A stretch of 64,000 nucleotides of DNA, from contig CM060127.1 in assembly GCA_030522415.1 (NCBI GenBank), forward strand, positions 9,058,707-9,122,706, given 5' to 3'. Both the position numbers and the translations under genes were made by a program. Each line of letters begins with the position of its first letter. The first letter of the stretch is position 1. Shown piece by piece: positions 43,730 through 55,715 of the stretch. The DNA comes from Channallabes apus. Lineage: Eukaryota > Chordata > Actinopteri > Siluriformes > Clariidae. The notes below the pieces were generated by a model, which saw only the letters and a program-made list of their open reading frames with translations, was not told where the DNA came from and searched no databases.

Positions 43730-45390
43730 GCAAGGCAAGGCAAGGCAAGTTTACTTGTATAGCATAGTTCATACACAATGGTAATTCAAAGTGCTTTACA
43801 TAGAAGAAGAGAAAATAATCATAAAATGAAATAAAAGATAATATCAATAAAACTTTTTAACAAAAACTTAATAAATATAAAATAAAAAAAGAACAGTTAG
43901 CAATAAAACCTTAAACTTAATTTAAATTTAATTTAAAATAAAAATAGAAAACTAATTAAAACTAATTAAAACATCACTTAAAATAGAAAAAAAATATTAT
44001 TAAATAAAATAATGCAATCGGTTAAAAAATTACTGTAAGTAAATATACAATACAATGCAGTCGGTGCGGACGTAGCACGGTGCTCATTTGATAAATGCAC
44101 AGCTAAACAGATGAGTTTTAAGTCTTGATTTAAAAGTGACTAATGTTTTGGCACATCTGATCTCTTCTGGAAGCTGGTTCCAACTGCGGGCAGCATAATA
44201 GCTAAAGGCGGACTCCCCTTGTTTTGTGTGAACCCTTGGTATTTCTAACTGACTTGATCCTACCGATCTGAGTAGTCTGTTAGGTTTATATTCAGTAAGC
44301 ATATCTGTAATGTATTTAGGTTCTAGGCCATTAAGTGATTTAGAAATGAGTAAAAGTACTTTAAAATCTATCCTAAATGTTACAGGAAGCCAGTGTAAGG
44401 ACCTGAGGACTGGTGTGATGTGATCTGATTTTCTGGTTCTAGTTAGAATTCTGGCAGCAGTGTTCTGGATGAGCAGAAGAAAATTCAGGCACATCCAACT
44501 TAATTTCATCAAGGCATTGGCAGAGGGAGTCAACTGGGCTGTAGTCATTTGGAGATAAGGCTAGGTAAATCTGGGTATCATCAGCATAGCTGTGAGAGGC
44601 AATTTGGTTCTTTCTCATTATCTGACTTAGTGGGAGCATATACAGGCTAAACAGGAGGGGTACAAGAATTGAGCCTTGTGGGACTCCGCATGGTATGGAC
44701 GTCCACTTAGACTTGTGCTCTCCTATACTCACATAATAGCCTCTACCTTCTAAGTATGACCTGAACCATTTGAGTACCATCCCAGAAAGCCCGACCCAGT
44801 TTTCCAGTCTTTCTATTAGTATGTTATGATCGACAGTATCAAACGCAGCACTAAGATCTAGCAGTACCAGCACTGATATTTTGCCAGAATCAGAATTTAA
44901 ACGAATGTCATTTATCATCTTTATGAGCACTGTCTCTGTACTATGATGCACTCGGAAGCCAGATTGAAAACTGTCCAGGTATTCATTTGAGTTTAAATGG
45001 TTGTTCAACCGATTAAAAACAACATTTTCAATAATCGTACCTATAAAAGGAAGATTTGATATTGGTCTGTAGTTTTTCAGTATTGTATTATCAAGATTGC
45101 TCTTTTTCAGGAGTGGCTTTACAACTGCGGTTTTCAGAGAATTTGGAAAAGTCACAGAGAGAAGTGAGGTGTTCACCACTTTTAAAAGATCTGCTTCTAA
45201 ACAGTTAAACACACTTTTGAAAAAAGATGTAGGAAGTATGTCAAGGTTGCAGGTTGACGATTTGAGGTGTTGTACTGTTTCTCCCAAGATTTTGCTATCA
45301 ATTGCTTGAAAGACAGACATAGTAACAGTTTTTTGAGGTTGTGTTTTTCTGACCTCTGCATAACTTGATGTGTTAATAGCCCTTCTAATA
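43730..45390 (-). mobile_element. L2-type LINE with deleted reverse transcriptase
   Basis: On the minus strand the frame 45434-44439 encodes [55 protein letters not shown] and YADDTQIY. A deletion then joins to the C-terminal region (44530-44084: NTAARILTRTRKSDH and SRLKTHLFSC). The 3' tail is a CTTGC repeat (43735-43750). It is 5' truncated before the reverse transcriptase. Confidence 0.85.
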
Positions 45391-45392
45391 CA

Positions 45393-47990
45393 TTTACATT
45401 TACATTTAGGCATTTGGCAGACGCTCTTATCCAAAGCGACTTACAAAAAGTGTGTTAAAGTTTACATCACTGGATACATACTTACACTGGGTTAACTAGG
45501 TTAATAACTAAGTGCCATTAGTCCAACACAACTGGGAAGAGGGATTTTTATTTATTTTTTTGGTGGGGGGGAGGGGGTTAGTCCAAGTACTGGAGAAACA
45601 GATGCGTCTTGAGTCGTCGTTTAAAGATGCGTTTGAGTCGTCGTCAAAGTCTCTGCTGTACGGACATCTAGAGGAAGTTCGTTCCACCACCTAGGTGCCA
45701 GAACAGAAAAGAGCCTGGATGAATGCCGCCCTCGATCCCTGAGAGATGGTGGAATGAGGCGAGCAGTGCTGGAGGATCGGAGGGAACGTGGTGCTGTGCG
45801 TGGTGTGATTAGAGCAGAGAGGTAAGTGGTGCTGGGCCATTTTTAGCTTTGTAGGCAAGCATCAGCGTTTTGAATTTGATGCGGGCAGCTACAGGAAGTC
45901 AGTGCAGGGAGCGGAGGAGTGGGGTGGTGTGGGAGAACTTGGGGAGGTTAAAAACGAGATGTGCTGCTGCATTCTGGATCAATTGCAGAGGATGAATCGT
46001 GGACAGAGGCAGACCTGCCAGGAGTGAGTTGCAGTAGTCCAGTCTTGAAATAACAAGGGACTGAACAAGCACCTGAGTAGCCTGTGAAGAAAGAAATGGG
46101 CGAATTCTTCTGATATTGTAAAGAAGAAATCTACAAGAGCGAGTAAGGTTAGCGATGTGTTGGGAAAATGACAGATGATTGTCCACAGTTACCCCAAGAT
46201 TGCAGGCAGTGGCTGAAGGAGTGATTTGGTTGTTATCCAGGGATATCACAAGGTCTTGACCTGGGGATGAGTCACAAGGGATGAACAACAGTTCAGTTTT
46301 ACTCAGATTGAGCTTTAGCTGATGTACAGGCATCCAGGATGATATGTCTGCCAGACATGCTGAGATCCGGGTGGAAACCTGAGTGTCAGAGGGAGGAAAG
46401 GAGAGAGTAAGTTGGGTGTCATCTGCATAAGAATGGTATGAAAATCCATGCGATGATATGACTTTACCAAGAGACCGGGTATAGAGGGAGAACAGAAGAG
46501 GACCAAGTACTGAGCCCTGTGGGACACCAGTAGGGAGTCTATGTGGGGCAGATGTAGATCCCCACCATGTTACCTCATATGACCTATCTTATAGGTAAGA
46601 AGCAAACCATTGCCATGCTGTTCCACAAATTCCAAGGCTTGTAAGAATAGATAATAGAATCTTGTGGTTCACTGTGTCAAATGCAGCTGACAGGTCTAGG
46701 AGGATGAGAACAGATGACAGTTTAGCAGATCTAGCAGCATGGAGCTTCTCAGTGACTGACAGAAGGGCAGTCTCTGTGGAATGTGCCACTTTGAATCCAG
46801 ATTGGTTGGGATCATTAAGGTTGTTCTGTGAGAGATAAACAGACATTTGGTTATAAACAGTTCTTTCAAGAATTTTGGAAATAAAAGAGAGAAGTGATAC
46901 ATGGTTGTTAACTTCTGATGGGTCCAGGGAGGGTTTCTTGAGGATGGGAATAACCCTTGCCTTCTTAAAAGCAGCAGGAACATGACCAGATGATATGGAA
47001 TGGTTGATCATGGTTGTGGTGAAGGGAAGGAGGTCTTGTGAGATTGCCTAGAGCATTGTGGAGGGGATTGGGTCTAATGAACAGGTGGTGGGGTTAGATG
47101 ACGAGATGATCTGCTGAATCTCATCAGATGACAAGTTGGAGAATTCTGCTAGAGGAGGGAAGGGAAAGTCCTGAGGTTCTGCTGTAGGAGTTTGGTTGGG
47201 AGCGAAGGACTGGCGCATTGCTGCAATTTTCCCATCGTAGAATGTGGCAAAATCGTCAGCAGTCAGAGAGGAAGGGGCAGGAGGAGTTGGTGGGTTGAGT
47301 AGTGAGGAGAAGATGTTGTGGAGTTTGCCAGGATCATGTGCAGAGGCTTCCAGCTTTTCTCTGAAGAAGGTAGTTTTGGCAGAAGTCACAGCACATGAGA
47401 ATTTGGAGAGAAGAGCCTGGTAAAAGATGAGATCTGCATCAAGTTGCGATTTCTTCCATCTTCTCTCTGCAGTTCTTAATTCTCTCCTGTTGTTGCGTAG
47501 TACATCTGATAGCCAAGGAGCAGGACAAGATGTCTTCCTTGGTTTAGATGACAGCGGGCAAAGGAGATCTATGGATGAGGAAAGAGAGAGGAAAGTTTCG
47601 GTTGCGGTCTCTAGTGGTAGAGAGGAGAAGGAGGTTGGGTCTGGGAGGGATGATAGGGTGCATGAAGACACAGAGGAGGGGGGGACAGAGTGAAGGTTTC
47701 TGCGAGGAAAAGATAAATTTTTAGTCGTTAGGTTTACATAGAATAGGAAGGGTTATGGTGAAGGATACCAGGTAATGATCAGATTTATGAAGAGGAATAG
47801 TAGTGATATCTGTGACTGGGCAAGGGCAGCAGAAAACGAGATCGAGAGAATTCCCTGCCTTGTGTGTGAGAGGGCAGCTGTTTAGAGTTAAAGAGAAGGA
47901 GTTAAGTAGAGGGAGAAGAAAAGAGGATTGGAGTTTGTCAGATGGAAGGTTGAAATCTCCTAGAACAGTGAGAGGAGTGTTAGCAGAAGG
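45393..47990 (-). mobile_element. L2/CR1-like LINE with (TGTAAA)n tail
   Basis: On the minus strand: the end of the endonuclease (VLGDFNLPSD near 47955, then KSDHYLVSFT), a linker with CSLDPIPSTML (47060), reverse transcriptase blocks ([18 protein letters not shown] near 46660) and the C-terminal [11 protein letters not shown] and [12 protein letters not shown]. Several frameshifts separate them. The tail has three TGTAAA-like units (45393-45412). The 5' end joins DIRS sequence near 47990, so this LINE inserted into the DIRS copy to its right. Confidence 0.82.
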
Positions 47991-49705
47991 AGTCCGTGAG
48001 CCCGGAGTAGCATGAACATCCAGGCTATAGAATCTCACAAATGTTTGCAGAGATGACCAACCTGCCTCATCACATACTTGCTGCAGTGGAACTTTCATGC
48101 TCCGGAGCTGTAGGCGGAGGACAGAGGCTTCAAGGAAGACTGGGTGCATGGATAGACTGAAAATAGTTCAGGTGAGGATGCAGAATAGCTCTGACTAGCC
48201 CAGAGGCAAAGTCTAGGCAGGACAGGAGCCTGAAGATCTCTTGAAAGAAGTAACTATAAGAAAAAACATCTTAAGAGTCAGAAGCCAGACAGGCACTGAC
48301 TCTAGTGGTTTGGAAAGGGTGTCAACCAGACCCATCAGTCAGAACATGACGAGCCGAAATAGGCGCTACGTAAATTCTGGGGGTACTAGGGCATAAGTCC
48401 AAGACAACTTTCTTGCAGAACTCCAGCACTGAAACAATTCGGCAGTGGACTGGGTCTACATGTTTCGCCATGCACCACTTTCAAATACCCTCTCCTTGAG
48501 GGCATAATGTCTTCTAGTGCGTGAAGGTTCCAGGGCTCCCAACTTCATATGCCCTGGAATATAAATTGCCTTGAGGGACAGGAACTCTTCCTGTGCCCAA
48601 AGAAGAACCTGGTGCGCTAGCTTATTCAAGCGGCGCGAGCACAGTCCGCTGTGGCGATTACAGTATGTACAGTACGAGACTACCGTAATGTTGTCCATCC
48701 TCACTAGGACATGGTAGCCTCAACTGCTGGAGGAGGTGTTTCAGGGCCAAATAAAGCCAATAGTTTGGGGCAATTGATGTGCCATGCGAGAAGATAGCCT
48801 CTCCAGCTCCCTTGGGCTGGACGGCCATCTAAGACCGCACCCCAGCCCGTGAGGGAAGCATCTGTCGTTAGCGTCTCGCGACGACAAAAATACACATAGA
48901 GTGGGACCCAAAGTCAGAAACTGGGGTCTGAACCACATAGAAAAAGGTACGGAGCCTCTGGCGCATAACCCTTATTGCCGCCGGGGATTGGCTCTGAGAT
49001 AAATCCCTTTGCCTTTAACCACAAGTAAAACAATCTCATGTGAAGCAGGCCCAAAGGTATTACCATGGATGCAGCTGCCAAGAGACCTAAAAATCCCTGA
49101 AAGTGATGAACAGTCACTTTCTGGCCTAGCTTAGTTTCCTTCAGGGTGATGGAAATGGATTCGACACGCGCAGGAGACACCTGTGCCCACATTGCGATCG
49201 AATCCTCCGTGACACCCAAATATGTTGTATTCAGAGCAGGAAAGAGAACGCTTTTATGGCGTTGAGTCTCAGAGAGGCGTTGAGTCTCATAGAAGTTCGG
49301 CATCTTGGACCACGGCAGGAGAAAACCGAAAAATAACCTGCCGAAAACTAAACTTGCCCGAAACACCAGTGGCGGCAGAGCATGAACACCGACCTCCTGA
49401 GGGTGCCAGGGAGGGCACTTTGTTCTTAATGAAGAAGACCGCCGGTCCGACCTAATTGAGTCAGCTTGTGAAGCGCGGCGAGCCGTACTCCAGTCCTACC
49501 TATCTCCTTCTGCGCCTTTTTTTTTTGGATGGGGGCATCAGGGAGGAATGCATGATCCTTATACTTGATGCCCGTAAGGTTAAGCCAGTGCTCAGATCTT
49601 TTGCCAGATCAGCTTGGTACGTCTGCAAGACCGCCATGGTGTGCAGAGAAGGACCAGCCTGACCTGCTGCATGAAATGCTTTTCCCAACAAGGCAGATGA
49701 AAGTC
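47991..49705 (-). mobile_element. DIRS-type retroelement fragment, gag to recombinase
   Basis: The minus strand shows, in DIRS order: a gag piece (KAFHAAGQAGPSLHTMAVLQ, 49690-49610), the end of reverse transcriptase (YLGVTEDSI, then SPARVESISITLKE and FQGFLGLLAAASMVIPLGLL, 49220-49030), RNase H (LTTDASLTGWGAVLDGRPA near 48860, then RRLNKLAHQVLLWAQEE), and the recombinase end (VCDEAGWSSLQTFVRFYSLD near 48050). Large internal deletions are evident. It shares the recombinase end with 41880-41950, so two DIRS copies are present. Confidence 0.82.
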
Positions 49706-52700
49706 TACATGTCAGGGTACGTTCTTGACAGTACCCTCCCCTCTATGAACGCCTCCAGGCGTTCTTGCAGGTGCTTCGGGGTGAAGTCTGGGGAAATCAG
49801 AGATCAGAGAACGGTCTAGGATAAACCTGGCGGGTACCCAACTCCTCTCTTCAGGACCATAGCCTTCCCAGTCTACTAAGTACTGGAGGCCCCGCCCCCG
49901 GCGGCGAGACTTGAGGAGCTTGTGAACTGTGAAGGCTTCTCCCCTATCAATGAGTCGGGGGGGTGGGGGGGGGTGGGCTGGGGGGGGTGGACAATGGGCA
50001 GGAGACTAAACGACGAATCTGGGAAACGTGAAATGTGGGGTTGATCCGGTGCATGGAGAGGGGTAGAGCAAGACGGACAGAGCATGGGTTTATAATTCGG
50101 TTGATGGGGAAGGGTCCGATGAACCTTGGTGAGAGCTTCCTGGACGTGGTCTTGAGTGGGAGGTCCCGCGTAGACAGCATGACCCTTTGGCCGATACGGT
50201 AGTTGGGAGCTGGTGACCGATGACGATTTGCCTGGCGTTGAAAAGTGCTTACGGTGCGTAGGAGCTGCTGCCGGGCGTGTTGCCATGTTCTTTTGCAGTG
50301 ACGGACAAAGGTTTGGGCTGAGGGTACTGCTACTTCCTTTTCTTGGACCGGGAAGAGGGGTGGTTGATACCCCAGACAGCAGTGGAAAGGGGACATGCCT
50401 GTCGAGGAGGTAGGGAGCGAGTTGTGGGCGTACTCAACCCATGGTAGGAAACGACTCCAGGAGGATGGATCCCGCGAGGCCATGCATTTTAAGGATTTCT
50501 CCAACTCTTGGTTCACTCGTTCTGTTTGACCGTTGGTTTGGCGATGAAATCCGGATGAGAGGCTGGGGTTGGCGCCGACAAGGTTGCAAAAGGCCTTCCA
50601 GAACTGGGCAGAAAACTGGGGACCCCTGTCTGAGACAATGTCGACGGGAAGTCCGTGAAGTCGAAAAACATGATTAATTAGGAGTTCGGCTGTTTCCTTG
50701 GCCGATGGGAGTTTGGATAGTGGGATGAAATGCGCCGACTAGGAGAAGCGGTCCATGATAGTTAATATGCACGTGTTGTTTTGGGAAGGAGGCAGGCCAG
50801 TGACGAAGTCGATGGAGATGTGTGACAAGGGCGGTGGGGGATGGGGAGGGGTCTAAGGAGACCCTCAGGGGAGCGGTTGGTCGTTTTATTTCTGGCACAG
50901 GTGTCGCAGGAGGCCACAAGGCTCTTGACATCCTCTTTCATGGTGGACCACCAAAAACGTTGGTGTAGGAGGGAGAGTGTATGTGCGGCCCCAGGGTGGC
51001 AAGCCAATCTGGAGCTGTGGGCCCAGTCAAGCACCTGTGGTCTCACAGAAGCTGGGACGAAGAGCTTGTTGGGTGGAACGGTGCTTGGGCCGGGTTCTCG
51101 TTCGAGGGTCTGTTGAACCAGACGAATCACCTCCGTCATGGATGAATCCTGAGGGGTGGAGAATTGTCGGGAGAGGGCATCAGGCTTGATGTTCTTGGAG
51201 CCAGGGCAATATGACAGTGTGAATCGGAAACGGGAGAAAAATAGTGACCATCGTGCTTGGCGTGAGTTAAGTCTCTTTGCTGTCTTCAAGTATTCCAGGT
51301 TTTTATGGTCGGTCCATACGAGGAAGGGGTGGTCCGCTCCTTCTAGCCAGTGTCTCCATTCTTCCAAGGCCATCTTGACCGCCAAGAGTTCACGGTCCCC
51401 AATACCGTAATTGCGTTCAGCGGGCGTGAGTCGGCGGGAGAAGAAGGAGCATGGGTGGATTTTAGCGTCCTTTGTGGATCTCTGGGACAGGACGGCGCCT
51501 ACTCCGGTCTCAGACGCGTCTGCTTCCACGATAAACTGGAGGGAGGGTTCGGGTAAAAAAAGGTTGGGTGCCGTAATGAAGCGGGACTTGAGATCCTTGA
51601 AGGCTATGTCAGCCTGGGGGTTCCATCGGAATGGGATCTTGGAGGACGTAAGTGTCGTGAGTGGGGTCGCCACCATGCTGTAGCTTCGAGTAAAGCGTCG
51701 ATAAAAGTTTGCGAATCCCAAGAACCGCTGGAGTTCACGTCTTGAGGTCGGTACTGGCCAGTCCGTGACTGCCTTCACCTTGGTGGGGTCCATCTGGATG
51801 CCTGCAGGGGAAATGAAGTATCCTAGAAAGGACGTGGAGGTAATATGAAATTCACATTTCTCTGCCTTGATGTAGAGCTTATTCTCCAGGAGCCGTTGCA
51901 GGACCTGGCGCTTATGGAGCTTGTGTTCCCTCACCGAACGTGAAAAAATCAGGATATCATCCAGATAAGCGAAGACAAAAACATTAAGAAAGTCTCTGAG
52001 AACATCATTGATTAGGGCCTGGAATACTGCCGGCGCGTTGGTTAGGCCGAATGGGACCACTAGGTACTCATAATGGCCGGTAGGTGTGTTAAAGGCGGTC
52101 TTCCATTCGTCGCCCTCCCGTATCCTGACAAGGTGGTAGGCGTTCCTTAAATCTAACTTAGTATAGATGCGGGCATCCTGGAGAAGTTCGAAGGCCGACG
52201 ACATCAAGGGGAGAGGGTAACGGTTCTTAACCGTGATTTCGTTCAACCCCCTATAATCAATACAGGGTCTGAGGGACTTTCTTTTCAACGAAGAAAAACC
52301 CAGCCCCTGCTGGTGAAGAGGATGGGCAGATGATCCCAGCTGCAAGTGATTCCTTTATGTACTGTTCCATTGCCTCTCTCTCGGGGCGGGAGAGGGAGTA
52401 CAGTCGCCCCTTAGGTGGTGAGGTGCCTGGGAGGAGGTCGATAGCACAGTCATAGGGGCGATGCGGGGGTAGGGAGGTGGCCCGTGATTTGCTAAACACC
52501 TGCCGAAGGTCATGATACTCCGTGGGTAACTTGGTTAGGTCGGGAGTTTCCTCTTGTGGCGTGGGTGAACTTCGGCCCATATGTGCTGAACGTAAGCATG
52601 AAGAGAGGCAGGTGGGACTCCAGTCCAGGACTCTCCTTTTAATCCAGTCGATGTGCGGGTTGTGTAGTCTTAACCAAGGGAGGCCCAGAACGATGGGTGC

Positions 52701-53030
52701 ATGGGAATTTTGAACGGTTAGGAAGGTAATCGTTTCAGTGTGGTTGCCTGAAAACTGCAGGGTAACGGAGTTGGTGCGATGAGTGATGGGGGAGAGTCTG
52801 CTGCCATCAAGAGCCTGAACCGTAAAGGGTTGACGCAGGGGCGTGAGGGGGATCTTGAAGTTTGAAACAATGGAAGAAGAAACTAGATTCTGATCAGCCC
52901 CGGAGTCCACTAGTGGTTTAAATAGGTAAAAAGGCTGATTACTGATAGCGTCCAGGTGTACAGGGAGGAGAGGGGGGGCGGTGCGATGCGAGAGTGGTTG
53001 ACAAACATGGATCATGACGGGGCTGTGGCT
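49706..53030 (-). mobile_element. Broken chromodomain gypsy, minus strand
   Basis: A pol-only copy of a sushi-type gypsy. It begins abruptly near 53015 at the protease, with no gag or 5' LTR, and ends at the polypurine tract GGGGAGGGTAC near 49740 plus about 25 bp of 3' LTR (TGTCAAGAACG). DIRS sequence follows. Confidence 0.88.
49790..53015 (-). pseudogene. gypsy pol pseudogene
   Basis: Minus-strand blocks in order: protease [13 protein letters not shown] (near 52900), primer-grip region [20 protein letters not shown] (52480), then a frameshift near 52265. Reverse transcriptase follows with [19 protein letters not shown] and catalytic YLDD (51960), RNase H with [16 protein letters not shown] (51515), the integrase zinc domain with HPGAAHT and CDTCARNKT (50990-50890), and frameshifts near 50760-50520. 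The integrase end has [20 protein letters not shown], and the chromodomain has [20 protein letters not shown] (near 49870). It has at least two or three frame breaks. Confidence 0.88.
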
Positions 53031-53500
53031 TAGCGTGTCGTGACACTACATGGGTTGGAGGGAAGTGTTGGCCCTTTTTTTTTTTGTATATTTATTTATT
53101 TATTTATTTTTAGGGAAGATGATGTCCCAGGAGAGAGATAGCCCGCAAGTGTCTCTTCTATCTGAGGTATCATCGTATAACCCCTCGGTTCCGCATCAAT
53201 GATACTTGAACAAATCGAAGTCGATGTCATGAAAACACGGGATGAATAAGGCTTGCTCCAAGAGCGAGTTAACTCGCTGTGGAGGTCACTAAAGAAAGGG
53301 AGAGAGCGTCATTGAGGCAAAATAATAATAAACGTTGATTTCTCAAGTGGTCAAACAGAAAAGCATTTGGCCTAATACTGCTTCAGAACATTAGGCTTTT
53401 TTGCCTTCAGCAATGTCCAAACATTGAACATAAGTTATCCTTATTTCCCAATAAATAAAAATAAGTTCCGACCTTGCACTTGTAAATTGTTTTTATTTTA
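53031..53500. other. Gene-free DNA
   Basis: A (TTTA)n run lies at 53090-53115. Nothing else is recognised. Confidence 0.4.
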
Positions 53501-53835
53501 ATTTAGTCGATTAATTAAATTCTCCCGCAACCCGCACATACATGAGGACCTTACCGCCCGCACCCGCATTCACCCATCAAATCTTGTCCCGCGCCGCACT
53601 CCGTGCGCTGGGTCGCGCAGATCCCGCGGTACACCCGCAGGAGTGCAGCTCTCTACTCTCCGGTTCCCAAACAAACACACGCACTCTCTGCCTTACACAG
53701 ACACACACACGCGCACACTCAAAAACTCTGCAAGCACTGAGACCCAGCAGGTTAGACGATAGGTCTCGGCTTTACTGCCCCCCCTCCTCTCAGGTTCCCA
53801 AACAAACACACAAACTCTGCTCTGTCGTGACTGTT
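53500..53835. mobile_element. hAT-like GC-rich repeat fragment
   Basis: The blocks 'attctcccgcaacccgcaca', 'cgcccgcacccgcattcacc' and 'gggtcgcgcagatcccgcgg' are characteristic of a common fish hAT-derived repeat. No ends can be placed. Confidence 0.4.
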
Positions 53836-53980
53836 TTCAAAAGGTAAGGAGCTGGTTACTTAGTTTTTTTTTGTTTTTGTTTTTACTTTACAGCAATGAT
53901 TCTGTTGGTGTGCACTCATACGAGTGTATGTAGCGATGTTCCTTGCTAATTTTTAAACGGTTTTAAAAACGGTCTCTCCA

Positions 53981-54020
53981 TTAATGTGTGTGTATGTGTG
54001 TGTGTGTGTGTGTGTGTGCA
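53981..54020. repeat. (GT)n microsatellite
   Basis: GT repeat with a TATG break. Confidence 0.9.
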
Positions 54021-54129
54021 CGCACATTACACGCACACACACAGAGCGCATGTGTGTATTCACCCAGCAGGGGAAACGATTACCTACAATTTCGCAGCGC
54101 AAGTGAGAGAAAAACCGTTGGCTCAGTTG

Positions 54130-54300
54130 TGATGACGTGACACTCGGTGTCAAAACAAGAAGCGCATGCGTGATGCATGATACTCGGTGCTCATAAACCA
54201 AGACAATGCTCATTTTTCAAGTCAAAAATTTATTAAAAATCTTTGCTCGTCTTGCGAAACACTCGTAAACCGCGTTACTCATAATCCGAGGTTCCACTGT
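54130..54300 (-). mobile_element. Right end of a pogo/Tigger-like short element
   Basis: Ends 'aatccgaggttccactgta', the same family as 35207-35373. The block 'gctcgtcttgcgaaacactc' is shared. The left end is not identified. Confidence 0.45.
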
Positions 54301-54740
54301 AGATCTTTTATTCTAGCCCAGGTGATTTTTTTGTTGCATTTCCAGCAGGCGTCTAGTGCAATGTACTGTTGTAGTCAGCATTGTTATATTGTCCATGAAA
54401 GCCCTAATATGTGTCAACAGAGCTCCAGACTTAAGTCGTTTTCCACCCACCACCCATTTTGAAGCTCGTATGACCACTTCCACTGCCATGGTTAAGGTAT
54501 AGTGCAACCAGCCATGTTGTGGCAAAGTCAGGTGTAGTGAAGCACTGAATTGCACGGCACAAAAGTAGGTCTTGATCAAACTTGAATACCTCTGGTATTC
54601 TGAAGAAGTATTCAGATGATGCTGTGGGGAATTATGTCAAATGCATTTGCAAGTTCGAGGAAGACAACATGCATCACTCTTCTCACTCTTGGACAGTTGG
54701 ATTTGGTGACAAATCATGCTGATGTGGTCTAGATATCCTA
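54301..54740. other. Gene-free DNA
   Basis: Possibly a degraded LINE 3' part (54580-54700 reads like an eroded reverse-transcriptase region in reverse), but I cannot support a call. Confidence 0.25.
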
Positions 54741-54744
54741 GCTT

Positions 54745-55445
54745 TTTAAACTGTTAAAAAGTCAGAATATATTGAATGAATGAAAAATCTAAGAATATTG
54801 AATGAAAAGTCAGATCAATTAATTCTTTAATACATTAAATAAAACCTCTGAATATATTGATTGAAAACTTGGAATGTATGAAAAGTCAGAATATATGGAA
54901 TGAATTCAGAATTTATTGAATGAAAATCAAAATATATTGAATGAATGAAAAACATAAGAATATTGACTGAAAAGCCAGAATATATTGAATTGAATTAATT
55001 CCTAAGTATATTGAACTCTGAATATATTGAGTAGATTGAAACTTGGAATATAATACTATAATCAATATAATATATACTGTATATAAATTGTATATTATAA
55101 ATTAAAACTTGGAATGAAAAGTCCAAATATACTGAATGAATGAAAAACATGAGAATATTCAATGAGAAGTCTATATATTGCCTGAACTGTCTAAATATAT
55201 TCATTGAAAAGTCCAGATATATTTATTATAAACTTGGAACATATTAAATGAAAAGTGTGAATATACTGAATGAATGAAAAACATGAGAATATTAAATAAA
55301 AAAATTCTAAATATATTGAATGAAAACTTTGAATCAGAATATATTCAATGAATGAACAACATGAGAATATTGAATAAAAAGTCTAAGTATATTCAATGAA
55401 TTCTTAAATATATGTTGATGGAAATCTCTGAATATATTGATTGGC
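54745..55445. repeat. AT-rich degenerate tandem repeat
   Basis: A phrase of the type 'gaatatattgaatgaatgaa' followed by 'aagtc' or 'acatgagaatattg' recurs about twenty times with irregular spacing over 700 bp. It is low-complexity and not coding. Confidence 0.8.
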
Positions 55446-55715
55446 AACTGATTTCATCAAAGGGCAGGCACCATCTAGTGGTTTTAATGTGTGTTGCTTG
55501 GGCAAAGGGACTGTACATGATGTTATACACCACCAAAGTGAATTAACTTTCTACAAAAAGAATATTTTAAGTAACAAAACCAACACACAATGCATTTGCA
55601 TAAGCATCAGATCATAGTATCTATGACAATACAGGCTAAACTGTTAGATAATAATTCAAATGCATATTTCTTTACATTTAGTACAAATAGTTTATTTTAG
55701 AGAAATTATCTCATC
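55446..55715. other. Gene-free DNA
   Basis: Nothing recognised. Confidence 0.4.

Larger units (their letters stand above)
41500..43850 (-). mobile_element. DIRS-type retroelement fragment, recombinase region
   Basis: The minus strand encodes a DIRS tyrosine recombinase in pieces: TRRTYALKWNVFENWC (43660 region), GTLKTYVAAISACHV (43200 region), then LLCPVRALQIYIHRT (42170) and VRAHSTSGIASSIALARG (41990) with WSSHTFVRFYSLDV (41890). The terminal repeat at 41620-41740 has 'ctgagacgttccctttaaa' and 'cgctatgggaacgag', typical of fish DIRS ends. A piggyBac MITE and a LINE tail interrupt it. Confidence 0.8.

Noticed and set aside
53542..53847. 101-codon plus-strand frame
   Set aside because: Lies in GC-rich hAT-like repeat DNA. 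It has no recognisable domain, and its composition follows the repeat.
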